From Coccinella septempunctata (taxonomy: Eukaryota > Arthropoda > Insecta > Coleoptera > Coccinellidae), in the NCBI RefSeq assembly GCF_907165205.1, contig NC_058189.1:41256270-41320269 (forward strand): 64,000 bases of DNA. The letters run 5' to 3'. Shown piece after piece: positions 25,050 to 35,506 of this stretch (positions within the stretch are counted from its first letter, which is position 1; each line of letters begins with the position of its first letter). The translations under genes and the position numbers were made by a program. The notes below the pieces were generated by a model. It had not been told where the DNA came from and did no database searches. It saw only the letters and a list, made by a program, of their open reading frames with translations.

Positions 25050-26102
25050 AATCGTGCATTGACGGAAGGGATACGTTCAAGTCTTTAGGGATCAATCAGG
25101 CTAGACGGATCAATCAGAGCCAGCCGAAGAGAGAATTGACGAGTCACCGAAAGATTAGGAAGGATAATAAAAACTAGTCTAAACAGCAATAATCGGATCA
25201 AGGCGATTAATACCAACGCTTGCTCAGCACTGATCTACTCATTCGGTATCATCTCTTGGACCACCACCGATTTAGCAGACCTACGGAGACGGAGAAAAAG
25301 AAGAACAATGCCGACGAAACAAGGAACCAAGTTACCACGACACCTTGGTTGATTTGTTCAACCGTATGTCCTTAAGAAATTGAAGGACTTCGAGAATATT
25401 TCCTGAATAAGGCTGTTTCATCAGAGCTTCATCGGTAAGTTTGTGATTCTGATTCTTATCTAATCCGTTAAAACTGCAACAGGATCACATAGACGGAAAC
25501 TCTACAAAAAACAAAATGAAGAAACTAACTGGTAAACCTTTATATGGGATACACTAGAACGAGGTCAACCATAATTACGTCATATCTGTGTCGAAATACT
25601 GATTGACTTCCAGAAAGCTTTTTTCTGAGACAGAAGGCTTCATCATTGTCATCCAGGATCAAGCGATTACAGCAAGGAACTACATGAAATAAATATCGTC
25701 ATGCATCTTTGGCGGACGATAGCTGTCGTTATGACTGTGCGACACATAAAACCATCCATCACATTAACAGGGGATACCAGAAGTTTGAAGTTGAAGCACA
25801 AACATGGACATGGATGTTGTTGCCAACATTTGCACCAAGAAGAAGAAATAAAATAACAAGAAGTCAACAATGGCTCCTTATTACAATTATCATCTAAATT
25901 ATTTATTGGAAAATGATCATGGAAACTCTACTGGAATCGCACGCCTATGACAGACCGGGAAATAACTCACAATAGAGCCTATCTTATATTGCTAAATAAA
26001 GAAGAGAATAGAGCACTATTCATCGACGTGGTGATTCCAAATAACCACAATCTACTGGAAAGGCACATCGAAAATATTTCAAAATACAGAGTCCTCGAGG
26101 AA
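25050..26102 (+). pseudogene. Non-LTR retrotransposon ORF, C-terminal part, decayed
   Basis: Translation in shifting frames gives blocks typical of the C-terminal half of a widespread insect reverse-transcriptase family: LGINQARRINQSQ near 25085; LPRH followed after a frameshift by LVDLFN near 25335; LREYFLNKAVSSELHR near 25390; and DREITHNRAYLILL then FIDVVIPNNHN near 25950-26060. In intact relatives these follow the RT palm and end the protein. Several stops and frame changes show it is dead. It is cut at KYRVLEE by the Foldback-like element at 26103, and the remainder resumes at 28708. The upstream RT core is not recognisable. I do not name the clade. Confidence 0.7.
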
Positions 26103-26935
26103 GTGTCTGTGAAGTTAGCACCCACTTTTTCGAAAATGAAGAAAAATTTTTTGCCGTTCGTTAGTAACTCGTTAGTAACTATTTGTAACACCAAAATTTT
26201 CGTTTGTACCTCAAAGATACTGATAGAAAAACACCGCATTCCGATGGGTGCTAACTTCACGGGCACCCACTGTTCGATTTTTCGCGAAAAATAAAGTACA
26301 GTTGGAAAGTCCATCGTTAGTAACTATTTGTAACACAAAAATTTTTCTTTGTAACCTAACCTATAATGTGAAAATGACACCCTCGAAAAGTGAAGTTAGC
26401 ACACACATTTTCGGAAATGAAGATAATTTTTTTGCATTCGTTCGTAACTCGTTAGTAACTATTTGTAATATGAAAATTTTCGTTTGTAACCTAACCTATG
26501 ATGGGAAAATGACACCCCCAAAATACGAAGTTAGCACCCACTTTTTCGAAAATGAAGAAATGTTTTTTGCATTCGTTAGTAACACTTTAGTAACTATTTG
26601 TAACACCAAATTTTAGTTTGTACCTCAAAGATACTGATAGAAAAACACCGCATTCCGCGGGCACCCACTGTTTTTTCGGGAAAAAAGAGTACAGTTGAAA
26701 AGGTCATCGTCAGTAACTATGTATTTGTAACACAAAAATTTTTATTTGTAAGCTAACCTATAATGGGAAAATGATACCCTTAAAATGCGTAGTCTCTCCA
26801 TTTGTTTTTTCATGAAATAAGTGAAATCTAGAATTTTCCAACATATTGGTTCTTACTCACACTCTTCACTATTTTAGGGTACAATTTTTCCATTAGTGAT
26901 TGGGTAAAGAAAAAAATTTGTCCCGCAAATAGTTA
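26103..26935 (+). repeat. Left arm of the Foldback-like element, tandem subrepeats
   Basis: About five degenerate units of 130-140 bp, plus a higher-order repeat of about 409 bp (GTACCTCAAAGATACTGATA at 26209 and 26618). Each unit carries GTTAGTAACTATTTGTAACA or a close variant. The 122-codon ORF at 26248-26616 is a by-product of this repetition. Confidence 0.8.
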
Positions 26936-26942
26936 CCATCTA

Positions 26943-28110
26943 TTTTTTTATTTATTTATTTATTTATTTATTTATTCACAAGGGGATACAAACAGGTACA
27001 AAAATCCACTAATGTATTCTCAGATAAAACGAACAAAATTACAGACATTATAAGTACATAGATCAATTCGATACAAGATTACTAACTTAACTAATGATCA
27101 TGAGTACAACTGACAAAAATCAACAAAAAAAAAACAAAAAAAAAGAGAAAAAAAAGCGAGAAACCCAGAATGCCCCAAAAATGGCAATTACGTACAATTC
27201 TCTTTTTAAATCTTTCGGACCTGTTTCAGAGACATAAAAAAATAATCAACTTGACCACTAAACATGTTGCTGGTCCGAGATATCCGACATAGAGGCGAGT
27301 GCTGAGCCGTGTATGTGTACCTAAAGGGTACCATAAAAAGCTCACAGGCTCTGAGAGACCTCTGGGGAACATTGAAGCACAAGCCACCAAGAATATCTGG
27401 GCTCTGAAGTTTATTGTTCAAGATCTTAAATGCAAACAGTGCCTCGGCGACCATACGTATGCTCGACAATGATAGCATTCCGAAATGCTCGCGCGCCAAA
27501 ACATAGTCTCCATCAGGTATGACAAATTTCGTTTTGAAAGCAAGAAATCTGTTTTGAATACTCTCTAGGCGATTGATGTTATTTTTTTGCCTAGGATTCC
27601 ACACGACACTTGCAAAGTTTAGTCTGCTCAGCACAAATGCACTGAAAAGGACCTTAATTGATGTGACAGTTACGAATGCACTACATTTCCTAGTTATATA
27701 TCCTAACATTCTGGAGGACAAATAAACAACAGATTCGACATGGAGATCAAAAATTAGTTTGGGATCGAAGATGACTCCCAAGTCTCGAACAGAACTTGAA
27801 GATTCAAGCGGTTCTTCATGTATATAATATATTCGCATTATGGGATTGTGGCTTCTCGTGAACGTCATTGATCTACATTTGGAGATATTAAGGAATAATC
27901 CATTCTCGTCACAGAAGGCAACAAGACGGTTTAAGTCACCTTGCAAACGCTCACAATCCTGATCGTTGGACACGGAAATGAAGAACTTTAAATCATCAGC
28001 GAACATCAGAAATTTGCAATAAAGAAAGCAGGTCGCAATCTTATTTATGTAGATTAAAAAAAGTAAAGGTCCAAGATGCGAAGATCGAAGATCTATGGGG
28101 AACAAAACAG
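26943..28110 (-). mobile_element. 5'-truncated Jockey-like LINE
   Basis: A minus-strand non-LTR retrotransposon. Its 3' end is marked by a TTTA-rich simple repeat at 26947-26983 (the tail in reverse), then about 220 bp of 3' UTR, then the reverse-transcriptase ORF. Its 5' end stops within the RT domain near 28110, where Foldback-arm sequence resumes by 28142, so it is 5'-truncated. Insertion inside the Foldback-like element makes it the youngest of three layers. ATCTAT on both sides is a possible but weak target duplication. Confidence 0.8.
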
Positions 28111-28165
28111 AAATATGAAATTTTTTGAAGATGATGGTGTTATCTCCGCATTTTCGGGATGGCAT
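27206..28165 (-). pseudogene. Jockey-like reverse transcriptase, C-terminal two thirds
   Basis: An uninterrupted 319-codon ORF, but its first roughly 40 codons come from the host element, so the real protein is N-terminally truncated. It keeps HLGPLLFLIYINKI (RT motif before the active site), the catalytic FADD box in MFADDLKFF at about residue 55, then SVRDLGVIFDPKLIF, SRLNFASVVWNP and IESIQ-type helices (NRLESIQNRFL) that characterise the thumb of Jockey/CR1-group enzymes. No endonuclease domain, palm start or gag ORF is present. The reading frame is intact to its stop, which suggests a recent insertion. It cannot move by itself. Confidence 0.85.
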
Positions 28166-28707
28166 TATCTCATTTTATGTTAGGCTACGAGCAACATTTC
28201 TTGTGGTTCAAATAGTCACTAACGATGGACTCCACAAGTGAACTTTATTTATTTTCAGTGCCCGGTAAGTAAACAATCAGCGTAATACTGCCGTTTTCTT
28301 TCATTACTTTTGAGATACAAACGAAAATTATAGTTTTACAAATAGTTACTAACGAGTAACGAATGGAAAAAAAATTATCTCTATATACAAAAAAGTCGGT
28401 TCTCACTTCGCATAGCAAAAAAATGTAGAATTTTCGAAAAATTTGCCTGCTGAATTAGCATTGTGTTGGTGTCATTTTCCCATTATAGGTTAGGTTACAA
28501 GAAAACAAATTGTGTGTTAAAAATAGTTACTAACGATGGCCTTTCCAACTGTATTTTTTTTTCGCGAAAAATCGAACAGTGGGTGCCCGTGAAGTTAGCA
28601 CCCAGCGGAAAATTTTGGTGTTACAAATAGTTACTAACGAGTTACTAACGAAAGCAAACAAAAATTTTTTTCATTTTCTAAAAAGTGGGTGCTGAATTCA
28701 CGGAAAC
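28142..28707 (-). repeat. Right arm of the Foldback-like element
   Basis: Inverted relative to the left arm. Copies of TACAAATAGTTACTAACGA or variants occur near 28205, 28336, 28530 and 28622, and ATCGAACAGTGGGTGCCCGT (28570) matches the left arm in reverse. It is shorter than the left arm, showing unequal subrepeat number. Confidence 0.8.
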
Positions 28708-28930
28708 CTCGAGGAACAAACCAGGAGACAGAGAAAGTTGAAAGATATCAGGACTATCTCTGTTTTTATTTCATCTACAGGCCTGATACCAAATAAACTA
28801 TCCAAGTACTTGAAGAAACTCAAAAACAACAAGGTTCTTCAAAATTAGTACAGTAGTAAAAAAATTTGACATCATATACCTATATGTTGTTATACTCGCC
28901 TTGAAACTCTTGTCTTCATACTTTATCCCA
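28708..28930 (+). pseudogene. Continuation of the decayed retrotransposon ORF
   Basis: Resuming after the target duplication, the frame reads EEQTRRQRKLKDIRTI then SVFISSTGLIPNKLSKYLKK, which completes the conserved C-terminal block (usually ..VIPVVISSTG.IP..L..L..) started before 26102. A weak ETLVFIL tail follows. The join across the insertion is clean, which confirms both the retrotransposon identity and the insertion site. Confidence 0.7.
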
Positions 28931-29339
28931 ACTCTGTATATTTAAATCTCACGCGTACGAAGTACAACATTATGTATATACTTTCTACCAATTTCCGAAA
29001 TTGATTACAGAACATTAATCAAACCGCTATTCAATAACACACGAATGTTATCATCCGATTGAAAGCTCCAATTGATGATAGTTTTAAAAATAGCACCAAT
29101 TAGATAACCTCTTTTCAACGTTACGGAATTCTAATTCATGATTTCTATTCAGTTTCAATGGATCAATTAAGAAAAATCAACCACGAATAGATGTACCGCT
29201 CTTTGTAGTGGAAGTGCAACGAGTATAGCATCGCATTAATCGAACCTATTAGAAAATATTCTGTTTGACATCAGTATGCCATCAGGCACGTTCGCGGACA
29301 TCAATCAACGCTCAATTGTTTTAAAATTGGCGCCATTTT

Positions 29340-29424
29340 GTGTGACGTAGGGTCGTTGATAAATCAATGTTAATGAAGTTATTAGGAATCCACGCTGTTC
29401 TAGTGCCTGTTGTCACAACTTAAA
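29340..29424 (+). promoter_or_regulatory. Likely promoter/5' UTR of the LRR gene
   Basis: TTGGCGCCATTTTGTGTGACG lies about 100 bp before the start codon, a TATA-less, CpG-containing context unlike the AT-rich flanks. The start site is not determined; this is inferred from position and composition only. Confidence 0.35.
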
Positions 29425-29474
29425 ATGGATATTCATTACGTGAATTTGGTGATTTTAATACTGAGCTGTCAAAG
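29425..29474 (+). CDS. LRR gene exon 1 (signal peptide)
   Basis: ATG opens a 16-codon segment, MDIHYVNLVILILSCQ, followed by AG and then GTATGT, a good donor site. The residues form a short hydrophobic core (NLVILILSC) typical of a cleavable signal peptide. The exon ends two bases into a codon, and the next LRR exon starts with one base completing it (AG|G, arginine), so the pair is phase-compatible. This exon is too short to be found as an ORF by length. The support is the splice donor, the signal-peptide character and the phase match. The intron that follows is about 9.4 kb and full of transposons. cDNA would be needed to prove the join. Confidence 0.6.
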
Positions 29475-30072
29475 GTATGTTTTTATTCACTATATTCTTT
29501 TTTGAACAGCACATTGTGAGGAACCAATGTCATATTTTTTATCCACAGCGAATAAACCTACAAATTTCTATTCAATGATTTTATTCATTTGCATGAAACT
29601 ATTGTGAAACGAGTCAATAGAAATCCGGACAAGATCGTAGGTTAGTTTAGGTTAGAGCACACTATTCGGTTCAAAAATGTATGAAGGTTGTCTGCGAAGA
29701 AGAAGGGCAAATGGATACAAACAATTATTTCATCATTGTGACATGCGTTCCGATTATATTTTATGCAATAGCTATTAAAAGCCACATAAGATATTATAAA
29801 TATTTGGATTCGCAAATTTTAATGGAAATGAGAAGGACAGTGACCTTCAGTCTTCTTTACATAGGTGATTTTGTCAAATGGTAATCCGGATTTTGGATTT
29901 TTGAAAGTGGAAAAAATTATTTCATCTTGTTTAATAAGCTAATCATTATGTATGAGGGATTTAAATCGATCAAGTAGACAATGATTTTCTCATACTGAAG
30001 CTGAAATTTTCATCCTGCTTGTTCATCGACAAGAAATACTATTTCTTAGGCACATTTATCTTTGGGTTTCTA

Positions 30073-30311
30073 AGGCTGGGTCCAAACGTAGGCACCGCAC
30101 CGAAGGAAGACTGTGTTGTTTGTTGTTTTTATGGCGGTAATACAATAGTTATTTTCAGGCTACCGGCTATAATACCCGGAAAAAGTGGAGGGTGGTTTAG
30201 TTGGTGAAAGTCCGACTCAAATCAGCAGCGGAAAAGGCAACATATTTTCAAAGGACCGACTACGATACGGTGTCTTGTGTCTGTGAGGTGCCTACGTCTT
30301 TATTCGGCATT
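30073..30311. mobile_element. Possible short MITE
   Basis: GTCCAAACGTAGGCACCGCAC near 30080 and the inverted GGTGCCTACGTCTTTATTC near 30288 form imperfect termini of about 25 bp. The flanking duplication is not clear. It lies in intron 1 of the LRR gene. Confidence 0.4.
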
Positions 30312-30880
30312 AGCATGTTTTTTGCTACTGAAACATTGCAATTGCATCAAACATTTGAAGACAAGAAAAGAATAACAAAAGTTCAATTCTCACTCCTAGG
30401 TTATTTCCCTAATATTTTCGGCGTTATATCAAGATTTTGCATCCTAATCGAAAAATAATTCATACCTAATGCCTGATCCAATGGTGTTCGAACATCTATC
30501 ACAACGTAGTTCGTAAAATTTTCGCTTTAAAAAGATTACTCTATATATGGGGAGCCCAAGAGAGATTTACTCGAGCGTGTACCTTGGTCCCTGAGTAGAG
30601 TACCTCTACCGAAAATTAGACTTGTATATAGGAGGAATTATCAAGGACAGCCTGTCACAATAAAAAAAAACAAACGATCATTGTATCATACATACTCAAG
30701 AGTGTCGGATTAAGATATATACAAGCTAATGATTCAAGAATAACGGGAAATATATATTCTGACAGTTTCAGTAAGCCGAAACAATAATAACAAAAATGTT
30801 CGGTATAACATTTTCTAAAAGTTTCGTCCGAAGCAATTTTTTTCAAGTTCGAACGTTTTTGAGATATATGGCAATGAATA

Positions 30881-32164
30881 TACGAGGACGTATTGATATC
30901 TAGTTAGCCTAGACCAGTTCCATGCATAAAAAAAATATTGCGTTACTATAGCAACGAACAATAACTCATTAGAATTGTCAGTGTGAAGTTTGAGGTCAAA
31001 AAAATAAACCAGAGTTACACAATAAATTAAAAGAAAGAAGATGTCCACTGAAATTGTGAAAATCGAAAAATTGGAGTATCGAGCCATCATCAAGTACCTA
31101 TATTTAAAAGGGTTAAGAGGTAAGCAGATTTACGAAGATATCCTCAATACCCTTGGTGATCAATGTCCTTTGTATGCGACGGTGAAAAATTGGACTGCAA
31201 GCTTCACAAGAGGTAAATTTTCCATTGAAGATGATGACCGATCGAGAAGGTTAGTTTCTGTATCTGTCCCCGAAAATATCGATGCAGTTCATGACATGGT
31301 TTTATCAGACCGTCGAATTGGGCTAAAACGGATATCTGAAGCACTGAATATTTTATACGAAAGCGTTCATCATATAGTTCACGTCAATTTGGGCATGAGA
31401 AAAATTGCTGCAAAATGGATACCCAAATGTTTGAATGTTGACCAAAAGTGTGCAAGGGTAGAAGCATCGCGTTCGATCTGTGATCGATTTGAAAACGATG
31501 TAGACTTCTTAAACCGAATTGTTACTATGGATGAGACTTGGGTACATTTCTACGATCCAGAAACAAAGCAACAATCATGGAATGGCGACACTCTGGTTCT
31601 CCAAGACCTAAGAAGTTTCGTGTCCAATAATCTGCTGGAAAAGTTCTTGCTTCAGTTTTTTGGGATTGCTATGGAGTAATGATTGATTTTTCGGATAAGG
31701 GTAGAACAATAACCGGAGATTACTATTCGACATTACTGACCACTCTACGGGAAAAAATTAAACAGAAAAGACGCGGAAAGCTATCCAAAGGCGTTTTGTT
31801 TTTGCAGGACAACGCCTTTGCACACAAATCTCATGTTTCCATGCAAAAAATTCGTGATTTAGGGTTTGAATTACTAGAACACCCCCCTTATTCACTAAAT
31901 TTGGCTCTATCCGACTATCATCTCTTTTTCGCAACTGAAAAAGAGGTCGTAAATTTTCTTCCAACGAGGAGGTAATGAAAGATGTGGAGGTCTGGTTTGC
32001 AGAGCAAGAAGAAATATTTTTTTTGAAATGTCTAGAGACTTTGCAAGTTAGCTGTAATAAATGTATCGAATTAAAAGGAGAATATGTTGAGTAGTACAAT
32101 ATTTTGACATTGAAATTTTGTTTGGTTCTATAGTAGGCTAAGAATTGTTCAATATATCCTAGTA
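30881..32164 (+). mobile_element. mariner element, copy 2, nearly complete
   Basis: TA-flanked (30881-30882 and 32163-32164), 1.28 kb, with TIRs CGAGGACGTATTGATATCTA and the inverted TATATCCTAG end. This is the usual size of a complete mariner. Its insertion inside the GGGGAGCC element gives a relative date: it is younger than that element's insertion. Confidence 0.92.
31041..32094 (+). pseudogene. mariner transposase, few lesions (copy 2)
   Basis: DDD transposase of about 350 codons that would cut and rejoin the element's ends in the nucleus. From ATG at 31041 it reads through the N-terminal helix-turn-helix domains (RAIIKYLYLKGLRGKQI; RIGLKRISEALNI) to the first catalytic Asp in TMDETW near residue 158. 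A frameshift follows at about 31578. In the new frame there is a stop at 31628-31630, then the second Asp in FLQDNA and the third in LALSDYH, 34 residues apart (the mariner DD34D pattern). The linker YSPDLAP is changed to YSLNLAL. A further frameshift near 31965 precedes the C-terminal GEYVE-type end. Only three or four lesions, so it died recently. Confidence 0.88.
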
Positions 32165-32826
32165 CATTAGATTGGGACTCTACTTTGACCTTGTCCTATA
32201 GCATGTATAGCTAAACTCCACGCTCTCTTCAACCCCTAGCTCGAAAACGGTCGAGTGTATGTAAAATTGCACAGATTTTTATCACCTCCAACTTTCATAA
32301 TGAATACAAAAACGATTAGAGGTACAGGAAGGGAAATATTAAAGAAAAATGCTAATCCCTCATTAGTGTCAGATTAATGGGTCAGCACGTCTACAACACC
32401 GAGATTAACCATCTTTATGAAAATCTGACGCGCTCGAGTATGTACAAGTAACGATTTTGTTTTGCATTTTCAAAGGACCGCTGTTCCCTTGAATCACGTC
32501 CGAATTGCCAGCCTCTTGAAAAGTAGCTTCCTTTGAGTCCAATTAAAGAATCCTCTGAAAATCTGACAGGTTCAAAAAATGTTATCTGTAACGTTTTCAA
32601 CTCTTCCGTACGACCAGCCCTACCACTCAAACCGTTAGATTAACATGAATTCATTATCAGAGACACGTAGCGCATATACAGTATCTTAATAATCTGGCAC
32701 CCTGGAGAATGTACACCTGACGATTTTTTCAAATCTTTTTTCTTTCTACCATGTAATTTTCAAAATCCACAAAGTCTACACGACGCTCGAGTGAATACCG
32801 ATTTAGCATCGTGGGCTCCCCAACTA

Positions 32827-33597
32827 CTATGAGTTAATACCAACAATACCGTACCCATAATAATTATGCTGTTCGCGTCTCAAACTACAGAAGCAAGGTG
32901 TTCGCATTATGTTGTGCCTTCGACTATTGGATTTAAATTAAACTTAATGGTTGTGCCTTGGTCTAGTTGAAGCGTTGAAGAGATGTATATTGATAAGCGG
33001 TATATAAAACATCCTGAAAAAAATAGGTCTCTAAACTCGAAAACTGTAGGAAAAAGGTGATTCATTACTCTTCATCCACATATCGCTAGGATATGCGGAG
33101 TGGATTAGGAGTTTTGGACGGACTTGACAAGAGTTCGAGAGGAATGTCACAAGTACACTACAGTAGTCACAAGTTATCTAGATACAGGGTCATCCCCTTA
33201 GGGGGGAGGTCACACTCCATTGAATTGAATCAGGCTAAAGTGACAGCTTATTTTGAAGGTATTTCATTTTATTTGTGAAGATGCAACAGTTTGCTGAAGA
33301 CATCGAATCAAAAATAGAATCGTCATCAATTTGGATCAATAAGATTCTCGCATTGGATAATATGCATTTTCAACCAGTAATAACAATCGTCATGTGTAAA
33401 CAACTGGTCGGTGATAGTATTTAATTCATATGTTAATACAAGTGCAGAAAGTAATGTTTATAATCTCATTTTTGATAAGATGAAATATTTCATTTCTTTT
33501 AGATTTTACAGGTGATCTCATTACCAATTTTACAGTTTTTTGTGAAATATAAAAATTACATTAAATGCTGCTTCTATCCCTTATTATTGTAAGTATA
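32827..33597. other. Intron 1, no recognisable feature
   Basis: Intronic AT-rich DNA of the LRR gene between two mobile elements. The 61-codon ORF at 33093 has no support. Confidence 0.5.
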
Positions 33598-33955
33598 CAG
33601 TGTGTCAATTTGAAAAGATATCAACTTTAATCAGCCCACATGCAAACTCAGAAAAATTGCAAAGCAAAATCAGAAAAAATGCAAAATTAGCTAAACTTTG
33701 GCTAGTAGGGGGACATTTTATGCGGTTGGTTCCAATCAATTTGTATTAACCTCTGCAATCTCAAATAGAATCCTATTTAGGATTTCAGGGGTAGCTGTCA
33801 TCACGATCATAAAGGATTGATACAAATTGACTGAAACCAACCTCATAAAATACCCACCTACGAAACAAACTTAACCTTTCCCCGCATTTTTTCTGAGTTT
33901 TGCATGGGGGCCGAGATATTAATTGCGGTATCTTTTCAACAGATTTTACCCATAA
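33598..33955. mobile_element. Palindromic TA-flanked MITE
   Basis: The left half (CAGTGTGTCAATTTGAAAAG, AACTCAGAAAAATTGC, GGTTGGTTCCAATCAATTTG) is repeated inverted in the right half (CAAATTGACTGAAACCAACC, TTTTTCTGAGTTTTGC). TA precedes the left end, and the right end is near ACCCATA. The unit is a hairpin of about 350 nt. Divergence between arms is moderate. Confidence 0.7.
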
Positions 33956-34474
33956 TAATAACATTTTGAACTCAGTACCCAAAAGGTTGCTCATGACTAT
34001 GAAATTGATAATTTAATGTTGAGATACGTTAGTGAAATCGTTAATTTGGATGACGCTTGATGAAAAATGAGTAGGTTCACATTGAAAAGATAATTCGTAC
34101 GTCGAATAGAATAGTTGGATTTATAAACAGAAGCTGTAATGAATTTAGAGATCATAGAGTTTTTATCGGAGGGTGATATGTTTTCATAGAAAGTAATTTA
34201 ACACTCGTATTCGCTATCTGGATTCCTCAATACGAAGTCCATTATGGAAAACACTTATGGAATGAAATTCTATATGTCCTCATATTAGGAAATCATCAGA
34301 AACAATAGGACACATCAATTTTCAAATTTAGTGGTTCACCTTTTAAGCAAATATACAAGGTGCCTCTCGCAATTCTGACACAGTTGGTAGTATTTGATTT
34401 TAAATGGAACATCCTTCATATTCATATATTTTTCGAACCTCCTTGAAATAGACCAATGCTTGGTCTTTTATGTA

Positions 34475-34919
34475 CAGGGTGTACCAAGTTCGAGGGCCCA
34501 TTAGACGTTTCTGGAGAACTGAACCTATTTGAAATCTGAAAATTGGGATTATGATATTGTTCGACATTATCTACTGAGCTAAAATATTCTTGAAGCGTGA
34601 GCACTTTCAGTTATACAGGGAATGGAAATAAATTTTTCAAATTTTTTTTCTATTTTTTCGTTTCTGATATGATAGAGTACTCAATTACGAATATAATTGT
34701 GTTCAAATCATATCAGAAAAGAAAAAGTAAAAAAAATTTTTTTTGAAAAATTTACTTTCATTCCCTGTAAAACTGAAAGTGCTTAGGCTTCAAGAATATT
34801 TTAGCCTCGATTTTAGGTCAGTAGATAATGTCGAACAATATCATAATTCAAATTTTCAATTTCAAATAGGTCCAGTTTTCCAAAAACGTTTAATAGGCCC
34901 TCGAACTTGGTACACCTTG
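34475..34919. mobile_element. 445-bp palindromic MITE, CAGGGTG ends
   Basis: Starts CAGGGTGTACCAAGTTCGAG and ends with the inverted CTCGAACTTGGTACACCTTG. TA flanks at 34473-34474 and 34920-34921. The arms are complementary almost to the centre at about 34695 (GATAATGTCGAACAATATCA on one side, its inverse on the other). Overlapping ORFs on both strands are by-products of the palindrome. Confidence 0.88.
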
Positions 34920-35506
34920 TATAATACCGGGTAGAAAACCCAGGGAGGGAAAGAACGATTTCAGGGGTGAACCAGTGTCTTTTTTATTATAACTTGTCAG
35001 TGTCCACCTCTACTGTTAGTACGATTCTCTGCTGGTGGGAAAACACGAGGGGGCAGAAAACTCTTAGAGGTGAACCGCCGTGTTTCTTTGCCGTCTTAAT
35101 CTGCTAAGTTCCGACTTCATTCCCCGTTAAGTGTGAGTCTTGGTTCTGACTTGCCCAACATCTAGTTAATTTTTCATTTCACATTATTCAGAAAATCTCT
35201 GTATTATAATTCAGGCTATTGTTGGACCATTTTTCTACATGTCCTCTTGAAAGATTAATCTTACCTCCATGCAGTCTTTATTCTCATTCATCCAATAGTC
35301 ACTATTACACGAGACTAAAATCCATCAATTTGCAAGGATATAAACTAGTATCAGTCAAGTGATACAGTACAATAATGTGGAATTGTCAAACGGTCTACCA
35401 TACACAACTAAAAGATTTTCTCGATATGATATACAATGCAAAGGTGGTGATTTCACGGAGTCAATTGAATTGGAGGAAAAGGTGATCCGATCTCGAAAGC
35501 GCCTCG

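Larger units (their letters stand above)
26103..28707. mobile_element. Foldback-like element with 9-bp target duplication
   Basis: The direct duplication CTCGAGGAA (26094-26102 and 28708-28716) brackets inverted termini GTGTCTGTGAAGTTAGCACC and, from the right, GTTTCCGTGAATTCAGCACC. Long arms follow: about 830 bp on the left and about 565 bp on the right. Both are built of tandem subrepeats around TAACTATTTGTAACAC and CCTAACCTATAATGGGAAAA. Long tandem-repeat TIRs plus a 9-bp duplication match the architecture of Foldback (FB/Mutator-related) elements. The middle has been invaded by a LINE (26943-28110), and no transposase is visible. It interrupts an older retrotransposon ORF. Confidence 0.85.
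30546..32824. mobile_element. GGGGAGCC-ended element, copy a, carrying a mariner
   Basis: The left end is TATGGGGAGCC and the right end the inverted GGGCTCCCCAAC, with TA outside both (30544-30545 and 32825-32826). Subterminal copies of ACTCGAGCGTGT-type words occur inside. The mariner at 30881-32164 sits within it; without the mariner the element is about 1.0 kb. It shares long segments with copies at 53201-54862 and 40015-40680. No transposase; class unassigned. It lies in LRR intron 1. Confidence 0.75.

Noticed and set aside
26248..26616. 122-codon ORF
   Set aside because: A tandem-repeat translation in the Foldback arm with repeated VTICNTKIF-like words; not a gene.
29681..29884. 67-codon ORF after exon 1 of the LRR gene
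   Set aside because: Intronic position, no homology, no splice sites linking it to exon 1 or 2.
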